From: Paracoccus maritimus
GTDB lineage: Bacteria; Pseudomonadota; Alphaproteobacteria; Rhodobacterales; Rhodobacteraceae
Direction: 5' to 3'
Assembly: GCF_025195095.1 (NCBI RefSeq)
Contig: NZ_JANAVZ010000009.1
Span: 87,516 to 151,515, forward strand
DNA: 64,000 nucleotides
Below, in pieces: positions 9,933 through 21,392 of this stretch (position 1 is its first letter; each line of letters begins with the position of its first letter). The translations under genes were made by a program, and so were the position numbers. The notes under the pieces are model-generated. The model did not search any database. It was not told the origin of the DNA and worked only from the letters and a program-made list of their open reading frames with translations.

Positions 9933-11296
9933 AGGCGGTCTCCGATCAGGAATTCGGCGGCGCGGTCCAGCCGGATATGCGGCGGACCATCGCCGGGGCG
10001 GGTGGTGCTGGCGGCGGGCGCGAAATTCATGATCGCGTAGTCGCCGTCCAGCCAGGCCTCGGATCCAGCGCGCGCGGGCTGCAGCAGCACGGCGGGATCG
10101 GCGGGCAGTTCGCCCGGATAGAACGCCGCCTGCCGGCCATCCAGCAGCCGGCCGCGCACGGCAGGCAGCTGGTCGCTGCCCTGCGCGATCATGTCCTCGG
10201 TCGTGGCGCGCAGCGCGGCGATCGCCATCGCCTCGGTTCGTGCGCCGCTGAAATCCGCACGGTCGCGCGCCTCGCGCAGCATCGCGGACAGGATAGCCGT
10301 CAGGCGGTTGTGCTGGATGTGGTGCAGATGGTCGGCCTTGGTCGCGGCGAAAAGGATGCGTTCGACCCGCCGCGTGCCGAGGATCTGCGCCAGCCAACCG
10401 GCGCGACCGGGGCGGAACGCGGTCAGGATGTCGGCCATCGCTCGGCGCATGTCCTCGACGGCCTGCGGCCCCTGATGGATCGCGCCCAGCACATCGACCA
10501 ACACCACCTGACGGTCGATCCGGGCAAAGTGATCGCGGAAGAACGGCTTGACGACACGCGACTTGTAGGCATCGAAACGGCGCCGGAATTCGCGCCCCAG
10601 CTTGCCGTCGCGCAGGTCGGCGGGCAGCGGCGCAAAGGTCAGCGCGGGCGATCCGGCCATTTCGCCGGGGATCAGGAACCGGCCCGGCGTGCAGTCCGAA
10701 AACCCCGCATCGCGTGCAGCGTTCAGATGCGCGGTATAGGTTTCGGCCAGTTTCTGCGCGATGGGTTCGTCGAACCGCGCCGCGTCGATCCCGGACAGCG
10801 CGGCGGCATAGATATCGGCGCCGGGACGTCCCTCGATCCGCGCCAGCACTTCGTCGGACCATGCGGCGAAGTCACGTTCCATCAACCGCAGATCCAGCAG
10901 CCATTCGCCGGGATAGTCCACGATATCCAGGTGGATCGTCCGTGGCCCGGTCAGCCCCGAAAACAACCCGCGCCCGTCCATCCGCAGCGACAGGCGCAAC
11001 TGACTGACATGGCGGGTTCCGTCGGGCCAGTGCGGGTCGGGACCGGTCAGCGCCGCGAGGTGACGTTCGAAGTCGAATCGCGGCACGGTGTCGTCGGGCT
11101 GGGGTTGCAGCCACGCGGTCTTCAGACTGCCGTCGGCTGCGGCGCGCAGGGCATGCATGCGCCCGCGATCCATCAGGTTGGCGACCAACGAGGTGATGAA
11201 CACGGTCTTCCCCGCCCGCGACAGCCCCGTGACGCCCAGCCGGATCACTGGATCGCCAAGGCCAAGCCCCGCCATCAGATCGCTGCCGATACCCAT
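9929..11296 (-). CDS. YcjX-like P-loop GTPase/ATPase
   Basis: The 455-residue protein has a Walker A motif near the N-terminus (GLSRAGKTVF, residues ~24-33) and a DIVDYPGEWLLDL element as the Walker B/G3 region, the signature of the YcjX family. It has no signal peptide. It forms an operon with the overlapping YcjF-like gene. ATG at 11296 is the only sensible start. The family has structurally confirmed GTPase activity in other bacteria; the cellular role here is unknown. Confidence 0.9.
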   Translation of the reverse strand: MGIGSDLMAGLGLGDPVIRLGVTGLSRAGKTVFITSLVANLMDRGRMHALRAAADGSLKTAWLQPQPDDTVPRFDFERHLAALTGPDPHWPDGTRHVSQLRLSLRMDGRGLFSGLTGPRTIHLDIVDYPGEWLLDLRLMERDFAAWSDEVLARIEGRPGADIYAAALSGIDAARFDEPIAQKLAETYTAHLNAARDAGFSDCTPGRFLIPGEMAGSPALTFAPLPADLRDGKLGREFRRRFDAYKSRVVKPFFRDHFARIDRQVVLVDVLGAIHQGPQAVEDMRRAMADILTAFRPGRAGWLAQILGTRRVERILFAATKADHLHHIQHNRLTAILSAMLREARDRADFSGARTEAMAIAALRATTEDMIAQGSDQLPAVRGRLLDGRQAAFYPGELPADPAVLLQPARAGSEAWLDGDYAIMNFAPAASTTRPGDGPPHIRLDRAAEFLIGDRL

Positions 11297-11403
11297 TCTG
11301 CCTGCCTCGTGGTTCTGGTTGCCCCGAAGATAGGGACGCCGCGGGGATTTTCATAGGCCGTCCGGGCCTTTCCCACGACCCGGCGCTTTGGCATAACCCT
11401 GCG

Positions 11404-13878
11404 ATGTCAGAAAGGTTGCCCATCGACGAGATCCTGCCCGCCTTGCGCGATGCGGTGGCGTCGCATGGGCGTGCGGTGCTGGTGGCCCCGCCGGGTGCGG
11501 GCAAGACGACACGGGTGCCGCTGGCGTTGCTGGATCTTGTGCCCGGCCGGATCCTGATGCTGGAGCCGCGACGGCTGGCGGCGCGGGCTGCCGCTGAACG
11601 GCTGGCCGAAGGGCTGGGCGAGGCGGTCGGGGGCCTTGTCGGCTATCGCATCCGGGGCGACGCGGTGGCGGGCAGCCGGATCGAGGTGGTGACCGAGGGC
11701 ATCCTGACGCGGATGATCCAGTCGGACCCCGCGCTGGACGGTATCGGCTGCGTCATCTTCGACGAGTTTCACGAGCGCAGCCTGAACGCGGATCTTGGGC
11801 TGGCGCTGGTCTGGGAAGCGCGCGGGGCGCTGCGCGAGGATCTGGCCGTCATCGTGATGTCCGCGACGCTGGAGGCTGAACCCGTCGCGGCTCTTCTGGA
11901 CGATGCACCGGTGATCCGATCCGAGGGGCGGGCGTATCCGGTCGAGACGATCTGGCTGGATCGACCGCTGCCTGCTGGCGCGCGACTGGTCCCCGAGGCC
12001 GCGCGCCTGATCGCCGCCGCCGAGGCGGCGACACGCGACACGGGGGGCACGCTGCTGGCCTTTCTGCCGGGTGAGGCAGAGATCCGGCGTGTCAGCGGAT
12101 TGCTGGATCAGACCGGCTGCGAGGTGCTGCCGCTTTACGGTGCGCTGGATGCCGGCGCGCAGCGCGCGGCCTTGGCCGAGCCGGGGGCGCACCGGCGGAT
12201 CGTGCTGGCGACCGCGATCGCGGAGACCTCGCTGACCATTCCGCAGGTGCGGGTCGTGGTGGATACCGGACGGGCGCGGCGGGCGCGGTTCGATCCCGGC
12301 AGCGGCATGTCGCGGCTGGTGACCGAACGGGTCAGCCGCGCCGAGGCCGATCAGCGAAGAGGACGTGCCGGCCGCGTCGCGCCGGGGATCTGTTATCGCA
12401 TGTGGTCGCGCCCCGAAGAGGGTGCCCTGCCGTCATTCGCGCCGCCCGAGATCGCGGTGGCCGACCTGACGGGGATGGCGCTGGAACTGGCCGCATGGGG
12501 GGCGGAACCCGGCGATCTGGCGTTTCTGACCCCGCCGCCCGAGGGGGCGCTGCGCGAGGCGCGCGCATTGCTGACACAGCTTGGCGCACTGGATCACGCC
12601 GGGCGCGTCAGCGGTCACGGAAAGGCGCTGGCCGCGTTGCCGCTGCATCCTCGGCTGGCGCATATGCTGCTTGTGTCGGGTGCAGAGGCGGCAGATCTTG
12701 CGGCATTGCTGTCGGGCCGCGATCCGCTGCGCGGCGCGCCCGCCGATCTGTCCTTGCGGCTGGCGGCGATGCGCGATCCCAAGGCCTTTGCCGATCGGCA
12801 CCCTTACGACGTGATCCGCCCGGCGCTGCACGCGATCCGGGACGAGGCGCGACGCCTGCGCCGGATGATTGCGTCCCGCGACGGCCGGGGGGCCAGCCCC
12901 CCGGCCCCCCCGGCGGCCGCTGGCGCGGCAAGGGGCTGCGGATCGTCGTCCGGCGCCATGGCGGCACTGGCCTATCCCGACCGGATCGGCCTGCGCCGCA
13001 AGGGCGAGTCGCCACGATTCGTGCTGTCCGGCGGCAAGGGGGCGGCGCTGGATGCGGGCGACGCCCTGGCCGGGCAGCGCCTGATCGTCGCGGTCGATCT
13101 GGACGGTGATCAGCGCGAGGCGCGCATCCGGATGGCGGCGGTGCTGGCCGAGGCGGAGCTGCGCGAACTGCATGGCGACAGGATCGCCGAGGTCGAGATC
13201 TGCGAATGGTCGCGCCGGGAAGGGCGTGTCCTGACGCGCCTGCAGGAGCGCTTCGGGGCGCTGGTTCTGTCGGATCGGATCTGGGCTTCGGCCCCCGAGG
13301 ATGCGGTGGCGCAAGCGGCGCTGGAAGGGCTGCGGCAGGACGGGTTGCCATGGACCAGGACGGCGGCGCGGTTGCGCGCGCGGATCGCGCTGGTCGAGGG
13401 TCTGGGGCCGGTCGATGACGACAGCCTGCTGGCCGATGGCGACTGGCTGTTGCCGTGGCTGGGAAAGGCGCGGACGCTGGCCGATCTGCGGGGGCTGGAC
13501 CTGTCGGAACCGCTGAAGGCGCGAATCGGTTGGGACGGCCAGCAGCGTCTGGCGGCCGAGGTTCCGGCCCATTTCACCACCCCGCTGGGGCGCAGGGTGG
13601 CCATCGACTACGACCATGAAACCCCGTCGATCGAACTGAAACTGCAAGAGCTTTTCGGCGTCACGCGGCACCCGACGGTTGCCGGGCGGCCGTTGCGGAT
13701 CAGCCTGTTGTCGCCGGGTGGCAAGCCGGTGCAGGTGACCATGGATCTGCCGGGATTCTGGGCGTCATCCTATGCCGATGTGCGCAAGGACATGCGCGGC
13801 CGGTATCCGCGTCATCCCTGGCCCGAGGACCCGACCGAGGCCGATCCGACGACACGGGCAAAGCCGCGCGGGACCTGA
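11404..13878 (+). CDS. hrpB: ATP-dependent RNA helicase HrpB
   Basis: This DEAH/RHA-type helicase of 824 residues has all core motifs: Walker A PPGAGKTT (~28-35), DEFHE (~120), SATLEAEP (~155), then the helicase C domain with TAIAETSLT and QRRGRAGR. HA2 and HrpB-specific C-terminal regions follow, ending with YPRHPWPEDP as is typical. It is probably an RNA helicase of poorly defined role. A low-complexity stretch around residues 494-505 (ASPPAPPAAAG) is encoded by a GC palindrome and looks inserted in frame at an inter-domain site, so the protein may still fold. Confidence 0.93.
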   Translation: MSERLPIDEILPALRDAVASHGRAVLVAPPGAGKTTRVPLALLDLVPGRILMLEPRRLAARAAAERLAEGLGEAVGGLVGYRIRGDAVAGSRIEVVTEGILTRMIQSDPALDGIGCVIFDEFHERSLNADLGLALVWEARGALREDLAVIVMSATLEAEPVAALLDDAPVIRSEGRAYPVETIWLDRPLPAGARLVPEAARLIAAAEAATRDTGGTLLAFLPGEAEIRRVSGLLDQTGCEVLPLYGALDAGAQRAALAEPGAHRRIVLATAIAETSLTIPQVRVVVDTGRARRARFDPGSGMSRLVTERVSRAEADQRRGRAGRVAPGICYRMWSRPEEGALPSFAPPEIAVADLTGMALELAAWGAEPGDLAFLTPPPEGALREARALLTQLGALDHAGRVSGHGKALAALPLHPRLAHMLLVSGAEAADLAALLSGRDPLRGAPADLSLRLAAMRDPKAFADRHPYDVIRPALHAIRDEARRLRRMIASRDGRGASPPAPPAAAGAARGCGSSSGAMAALAYPDRIGLRRKGESPRFVLSGGKGAALDAGDALAGQRLIVAVDLDGDQREARIRMAAVLAEAELRELHGDRIAEVEICEWSRREGRVLTRLQERFGALVLSDRIWASAPEDAVAQAALEGLRQDGLPWTRTAARLRARIALVEGLGPVDDDSLLADGDWLLPWLGKARTLADLRGLDLSEPLKARIGWDGQQRLAAEVPAHFTTPLGRRVAIDYDHETPSIELKLQELFGVTRHPTVAGRPLRISLLSPGGKPVQVTMDLPGFWASSYADVRKDMRGRYPRHPWPEDPTEADPTTRAKPRGT
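12885..12913. repeat. GC palindrome inside hrpB
   Basis: CCGGGGGG (12885-12892), a CCAG loop and CCCCCCGG (12897-12904) make a perfect 8-bp stem, followed by a further C-run and GG. This resembles the short GC-rich palindromes scattered between genes in Rhodobacteraceae, but here it lies in a coding frame. Confidence 0.6.
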
Positions 13879-13999
13879 TGCGAACTGCGCCGAGATGTTG
13901 CGCAACACGGGCGCGCGTTGCCCGAGTCCGATCCCGGCGCAGGATGCGCCGGGGCTGATGCGAATTCCCTGAAAATGCCGGGTTTCGCGTCGCACCGCG

Positions 14000-14041
14000 C
14001 GTGCACAGGGGCAGCACCGGGCGTGCACAGCCTGTACACAG
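14000..14041. repeat. Three short iterated motifs between hrpB and valS
   Basis: CGTGCACAG occurs at 14000-14008 and 14022-14030, and the variant TGTACACAG at 14033-14041. Spacings are 22 and 11 bases, placing them on one face of the helix. They lie in the 232-base gap between two convergent genes, where no promoter is expected. Meaning unknown. Confidence 0.4.
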
Positions 14042-14110
14042 CTTGCGCACGCCGCATTGCCCATCCGCGCAACACCGGCGGCGCTGGCCGGTGCCGCGAC
14101 CCGCGCGATG

Positions 14111-17200
<3,090 letters not shown>

Positions 17201-17260
17201 CGCGGCAGATCCCCTTCACTTGGGGGATGGATTAGCGAAAGCAGGGGCAAAGGCCAAGTG

Positions 17261-17929
17261 TCAGCGAAACCGTGCCGGTATCAGATCTGCAAACGGGAAC
17301 CAGTGCAGGAACGGTTTGGCGTCCGACAGCACCCGCGCGACCGATGGCCGTGCCAGCAGGCGTTCGAAATAGGCCGACAGGTTCGGATGCGCGTCGAACG
17401 GGTGCAGGAACCCCGCATAGAACAGCGCGGGCGTGGCGGCGCAGTCGGCCATGCCGAAATCGCCGGCGATCCAGTCGCGACCGGTAAGCTGCCGGTCGGC
17501 GGCGGTATAGGCGCGGTCAAGCTGGCTGTGTGCCCAAGGGGCGACCACATCGACCGCGCCATCGGCCATGAACAGCCGCGCATCGACGATCGGTTGGGCG
17601 GTGTTCATCACGTGGATGTCGAAGAACCGGTCCCATTGCCGCGCCGTCAGCGCCGCGTCGGCGTCGCGTGGCAGCAAGGGGGCGGGGCCGGGGTGATGTC
17701 GGTCCAGCCATTCGATGATGATCGAGGTTTCCGCAAGCGTCACCCCCGCCGCGTCATCGCGCAGCGCCGGCATCTTGCCCATCGGCGTCAGCGTGGCCAT
17801 CAGGTCGCGGTCCGCCTGCGATGACGGGTCGATCTGGCGATAGGTGAAGTCGGCGCCCAGTTCGTAAAGCGCGATCAGCACCTTGTGGCAATAGCTGGAC
17901 AGCGGGTGGCCGTAGAAAGTCAGGCCCAT
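17261..17929 (-). CDS. Glutathione S-transferase family protein
   Basis: The 222-residue protein has the thioredoxin-like N-terminal GST domain (LTFYGHPLSSYCHKVLIAL, with Ser/Cys near residues 11-13 as the likely glutathione-contacting site, and the ETSIIIEWLDRH segment). An all-helical C-terminal domain follows. It probably conjugates glutathione to electrophiles or acts as a thiol oxidoreductase; the substrate is unknown. ATG at 17929 overlaps the end of the upstream VOC gene by 10 bases. It is the last gene of a six-gene - strand operon (DUF1428, VOC, GST, hydrolase, VOC, GST). Confidence 0.88.
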   Translation of the reverse strand: MGLTFYGHPLSSYCHKVLIALYELGADFTYRQIDPSSQADRDLMATLTPMGKMPALRDDAAGVTLAETSIIIEWLDRHHPGPAPLLPRDADAALTARQWDRFFDIHVMNTAQPIVDARLFMADGAVDVVAPWAHSQLDRAYTAADRQLTGRDWIAGDFGMADCAATPALFYAGFLHPFDAHPNLSAYFERLLARPSVARVLSDAKPFLHWFPFADLIPARFR

Positions 17930-18273
17930 CTTTCGTCCTTTCGTGGTTGGCGAACCAGCAGCACGACGCCGGACGGGTCGGAGGTCCAGTGACCCGTCAC
18001 GCCGTCCAGCGGTTCCAGTTCGTCGCGGGTCGGGCCTTGCAGCTGGTCCAGAGCCGCGTCCGGGTCGTCGCTGAAAAATTCCAGCCAGACATCCGAGCGG
18101 CTTTGATGCGACACGCGGTCGATCCACAACGTCAGCGCGCCGAAGGTGAAACCGACGCTGTCCTGCACCGTCCGGGCGATGGGCAGGCCGACACGGTCGC
18201 GATAGAATTCGACCGTCTCCTGCCATTGATGCGCCGGAACCTTGATGGCGATGTTCCTGCCGGGTTCGATCAT
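17920..18273 (-). CDS. VOC-family (glyoxalase/dioxygenase fold) protein
   Basis: The 117-residue single-module protein shows the beta-alpha-beta-beta-beta pattern of the vicinal oxygen chelate fold: an N-terminal IAIKVPA strand, WQETVEFYRDRVGLPI helix, and a closing DPSGVVLLVR strand. Metal ligands cannot be assigned with certainty. Members isomerise, cleave or sequester small electrophilic or antibiotic molecules. It lies 1 base after the hydrolase gene and overlaps the downstream GST gene, so it belongs to the operon. Substrate unknown. Confidence 0.8.
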   Translation of the reverse strand: MIEPGRNIAIKVPAHQWQETVEFYRDRVGLPIARTVQDSVGFTFGALTLWIDRVSHQSRSDVWLEFFSDDPDAALDQLQGPTRDELEPLDGVTGHWTSDPSGVVLLVRQPRKDERWA

Positions 18274-18274
18274 G

Positions 18275-19144
18275 TCAGTCTCCTTCCGCGGATGTGATCA
18301 GGTCCAGAACCAGGCCCGGCAGTTCGGGACGGTCGAGAACCCCAAGATGCGTGCTGTCGGGCAGCACCGCCAGCCAGGCGTCCGGGATGGTTTCGGCCAT
18401 GTGGACGGCGTGGGCGGGCCGGATGAAGTCGCGATCGCCGATCAGCACCATCACCGGCATCCCGATCGTGGCGATCTGGTCGTCGCTGAACCCCCAGTCG
18501 GAGTTCAGCAGCGCGCCCAGCTTGTGCATCACCGGCACCATCGCCCCGGACCCGCCGGGGTTCTGGTCCTGATATCCACGCCGCATGTCCAGGAAATCCT
18601 TGGGCGACGGCAGCAGCGGCACCAGATCGGGCGAGGGGACATGGCTGGGGTCGCGGTTCATCAGGACCAGTTCGGGCAGAAAGCCGTCACCGTCCTGGCC
18701 GGCCGAGATGACGCTGAGCGAGGCAACCCGATCCGGCGCGTTCACCGCCATGTCCAGACCCAGCATGCCGCCAAGCGAGAATCCCACGACATGCGCCCGA
18801 TCGATCTGAAGCGCGTCCATCACCGCCAGCGTATCGGCGCGCATCGAGGCCAGCGTGATCGGCGTCGGGCGATCCGCGGTGTGGCCATGCCCTTGCTGGT
18901 CGATCCCGATCACGGCGCGGTCCTGCGACAAGCGAGGGATCATGTCGGACCAGGACAGATCGGTGTTCATCATCCCGCCATGCAGCAGCAGGATCGGGGC
19001 GTGCGCCGATGCGGGATCGCCTTCGACGCGATACCAGACCCGGTGCCCGTCCATCGTCACCGTCTCGGCCATGGCGGCGGCGGGCACGAGCGACGCCGCC
19101 GCCGCGCAGAGGATCAGCGAAATTGCCGCCAGACCCGGTATCAT
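18275..19144 (-). CDS. Exported alpha/beta hydrolase
   Basis: The 289-residue protein starts with a cleavable signal peptide (hydrophobic ILCAAAASLVPAAAMA, cleavage near residue 27). The hydrolase core has an HGG oxyanion motif (LLLHGGMM), nucleophile elbow GFSLGG (Ser ~120), an acid in GDRDF and His in DSTHLG, giving a full Ser-Asp-His triad. It probably acts on an ester or lactone in the periplasm. ATG at 19144 overlaps the stop of the upstream GST (ATGA). A periplasmic enzyme inside an otherwise cytosolic detoxification operon is unusual. The substrate is unknown. Confidence 0.85.
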   Translation of the reverse strand: MIPGLAAISLILCAAAASLVPAAAMAETVTMDGHRVWYRVEGDPASAHAPILLLHGGMMNTDLSWSDMIPRLSQDRAVIGIDQQGHGHTADRPTPITLASMRADTLAVMDALQIDRAHVVGFSLGGMLGLDMAVNAPDRVASLSVISAGQDGDGFLPELVLMNRDPSHVPSPDLVPLLPSPKDFLDMRRGYQDQNPGGSGAMVPVMHKLGALLNSDWGFSDDQIATIGMPVMVLIGDRDFIRPAHAVHMAETIPDAWLAVLPDSTHLGVLDRPELPGLVLDLITSAEGD

Positions 19145-19797
19145 GCCGGGGCGGATTGTGTCTGATCGGCTGCCTGCCAATGCGCCATGTGATCGGCCAG
19201 TGCCTTGGTAAAGGCGGGCCGCGAAGTCGCGCGTTCCAGATACCCGGCCAGGCGCGGCAGATCGTCCAGCAGACCGGCCTCGGCCGGAATGCGCAGGATC
19301 TCGGCCATCAACAGGTCCGCCACGGTAAACCTGTCGCCCACCAGCCAGTCGCGATCCTGCAGCACGTCCTGCAATTGCGACAGCCGGGGGCGCAGCAATT
19401 CCTCCTGCCGCGCCGCCGCGGCCTGGTTCTGATCGAAGAATTTCGCGACCGCCCATGGGATCAGGAAGGATTCGATGCTGTTCAGGGCCGCGATCACCCA
19501 TTGTGCGACGCGGGCGCCGTCATCGCCCGAGGGCAGCAGATCGGTGCCCCGCGCCAGATGCAGCAGGATCGCCCCGGATTCGAACAGCGACAGGTCGCCG
19601 TCCTGAATCATCGGCACCTGCCCGAAGGGCTGGCGGGCGAAATGGGTGGCCGTCTTTTCGCGCAGCGGCACCGTCTCGACCCGGTAGGGGCGGCCGATCT
19701 CTTCGAGCAGCCAACGGATGCGGATGTCGCGGACATAACCGCGCGGCATGTCGGGCACCCAGTCATAGGTCGTCAGAACGACTTGTGTGGGGTTCAT
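19141..19797 (-). CDS. Glutathione S-transferase family protein
   Basis: The 218-residue GST has an N-terminal thioredoxin-like domain (VRDIRIRWLLEEIG, FGQVPMIQDGDLSLFESGAIL with the cis-Pro and Glu/Ser glutathione contacts) and a helical C-terminal domain (DRDWLVGDRFTVADLLMAEIL). Its distance from the other GST in this operon suggests a different substrate rather than recent duplication. ATG at 19797 overlaps the VOC stop (ATGA). The reaction is probably glutathione conjugation or glutathione-dependent reduction; which one cannot be told. Confidence 0.88.
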   Translation of the reverse strand: MNPTQVVLTTYDWVPDMPRGYVRDIRIRWLLEEIGRPYRVETVPLREKTATHFARQPFGQVPMIQDGDLSLFESGAILLHLARGTDLLPSGDDGARVAQWVIAALNSIESFLIPWAVAKFFDQNQAAAARQEELLRPRLSQLQDVLQDRDWLVGDRFTVADLLMAEILRIPAEAGLLDDLPRLAGYLERATSRPAFTKALADHMAHWQAADQTQSAPA

Positions 19798-20588
19798 CGG
19801 CTTTTCTCCTTCGGGCCGACGACGGCAAAATGCGCGCCCTGCCGGTCCTGTGCGATGGCGATGAAGGCGCCTCCGGGCACCTCTTGCGGGCCGTGGACGA
19901 CGGTGCCGCCAAGTTCGGCGATGCGGGACACCGCGTCGTCGATGCCGTCATGGCCGAAATAGGGCAGCCACAGCGGAAAGGGCGCGTTGCCCTGACCCTG
20001 GATGCCGCCGATATCGGCGCCGTCATGGGCGAACAGTTGATAGGTTCCCATATCGCCCATCGGCATCGCGGTGGATTTCGACCAGCCGAACAGGCGGGCA
20101 TAGAATTTCAGCCCTGCGTCCGGATCGCTGGTCATCAATTCATGCCAGTTGCCATGCCCGGCCTTTGCCTGGTCGAAGGCATGGCCTTGACCCTGACCCT
20201 CACCCTGCATCGGCAGCGGTTCGAGGATGCCGAACGCGGCGCCTTGCGGGTCGGCCAGCAGGGCAAAGCGGCCGGTGCCGGGAATGTCGGCGGGCGGGCG
20301 GTGAACCCTTGCCCCGGCTTCGGTCGCGTCCTGTACCGCCTGGTGGGCGTCATCGACACCGAAATAGATCATCCAGAACGGCGGCATGTCGGGCATGTCG
20401 TCGGGCATCGGCATCATGCCCGCGACCATGTCCTGGCCGGATGTCGCGAGATGATAGTCGAACCCTTCCATCCCGGAATCAGCGATCGTCCATCCCAGCA
20501 GCGCGGCATAGAAATCCTCGGCCGCGGCGCGGTCGTCAGGGCGGCTGGCCAGTTCGTACCAGACTGGGCGTCCATGTATCTTCACCAT
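19794..20588 (-). CDS. Two-module VOC-family protein
   Basis: The 264-residue protein carries two glyoxalase-like modules (about 5-125 and 135-258), each with a phrase like WYELASRPDDRAAAEDFY or WHELMTSDPDAGLKFYARL and a closing DPQGAAFGIL or DRQGAHFAVV strand. This is the arrangement of the mycobacterial CFP30B-like group. A catalytic role is unproven for these. It starts at ATG 20588, 12 bases after DUF1428, and overlaps the following GST, so it is operonic. Confidence 0.85.
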   Translation of the reverse strand: MVKIHGRPVWYELASRPDDRAAAEDFYAALLGWTIADSGMEGFDYHLATSGQDMVAGMMPMPDDMPDMPPFWMIYFGVDDAHQAVQDATEAGARVHRPPADIPGTGRFALLADPQGAAFGILEPLPMQGEGQGQGHAFDQAKAGHGNWHELMTSDPDAGLKFYARLFGWSKSTAMPMGDMGTYQLFAHDGADIGGIQGQGNAPFPLWLPYFGHDGIDDAVSRIAELGGTVVHGPQEVPGGAFIAIAQDRQGAHFAVVGPKEKSR

Positions 20589-20600
20589 GTGCGCCCTCTC

Positions 20601-21317
20601 TCAGCTTTGATCCAGGATCTGGGTGAAGCCGCCCCAGAACATCCGCTTGCCATCGAAGGGCATGTCGGGAAATTCCATGTCCTTCATGTCGGCCTCCATC
20701 TTGCGGGCCGCGTCGTCGCAAGTCGCGCGGTCGGGCCATTCGATCCACGAGAAGACCGGCACCTCGTCCGGTTTCGCGTCGGCGGCGCGGTAGAAATCGG
20801 TCTGCGTTCCGTGGGGCACATCCTCGCCCCAGCATTCGATCTGATGGGTCGCGCCATAGCCCTGAAACATCTCGGTCGCGCTTTTCGCCATGTCGATATA
20901 GGCCTGCTTGTTGCCCGATGGCACGGCCAGCACGAAACCCTGGACATAGCTGCCGGGCCGACTTTCGCCCACTTCCACGATCGGTGCGAACCCGCCCCAG
21001 AACAGCCGCTTGCCGTCGAAGGGCATGTCGCCCATCTGCTGCATGTCCGGGTCTTCCATGATCGACTGCCATGCTGCGTCGCAGGTGGCGCGATCGGGCC
21101 ATTCGATCCACGAGAAGACCGGCGTCTCGTCATCGGTTGCCTGCGTGGCGCGGTAGAAATCGGTGTGCTTGCCGTGGGGCACGTCCTCGGCCCAGCATTC
21201 GACCATGCGGCGCGCGCCACGCTTCTTGAACATCGGCCAGGATGCGCGCGCGCGATCGGTATAGGCCTGTTTGTTGGCGGTCGGAACGGCTGCGACGAAG
21301 CCGGAGTAATAGGTCAT
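20601..21317 (-). CDS. Tandem DUF1428 protein
   Basis: The 238-residue protein consists of two copies of DUF1428 (about 1-118 and 122-235), a small dimeric alpha-beta barrel fold normally encoded as a single ~115-residue unit. Both copies contain VFSWIEWPDRATCD and MPFDGKR(L/M)FWGGF. The start at ATG 21317 follows a GGGAGG ribosome site; the frame is open further upstream but without conserved sequence. Internal duplication would make a covalent pseudo-dimer. DUF1428 function is not known. It is the first gene of the detoxification-like operon and is divergent from the HxlR regulator. Confidence 0.82.
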   Translation of the reverse strand: MTYYSGFVAAVPTANKQAYTDRARASWPMFKKRGARRMVECWAEDVPHGKHTDFYRATQATDDETPVFSWIEWPDRATCDAAWQSIMEDPDMQQMGDMPFDGKRLFWGGFAPIVEVGESRPGSYVQGFVLAVPSGNKQAYIDMAKSATEMFQGYGATHQIECWGEDVPHGTQTDFYRAADAKPDEVPVFSWIEWPDRATCDDAARKMEADMKDMEFPDMPFDGKRMFWGGFTQILDQS

Positions 21318-21361
21318 CTGGGCCTCCCATCGGTTTATCCGAATCGCAGCATGGCGCTTGC

Positions 21362-21392
21362 AGTATTTAAAAGCAACTAATAGTATTAAAAA
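21362..21392. promoter_or_regulatory. A/T-rich direct repeats, candidate HxlR operator
   Basis: AGTATTTAAAA at 21362-21372 and AGTATTAAAAA at 21382-21392 are near-identical and 20 bases apart (two helical turns). They fill the short A/T-rich part of the 75-base divergent promoter, and the second copy abuts the HxlR start codon. Position suggests autoregulation and control of the DUF1428 operon. Confidence 0.5.

Noticed and set aside
8865..10862. A 665-codon - strand frame that would make the YcjF-like protein nearly twice as long.
   Set aside because: The upstream half lies under the YcjX gene in another frame and has no family sequence. The GTG at 9932, overlapping the YcjX stop, gives the normal length.
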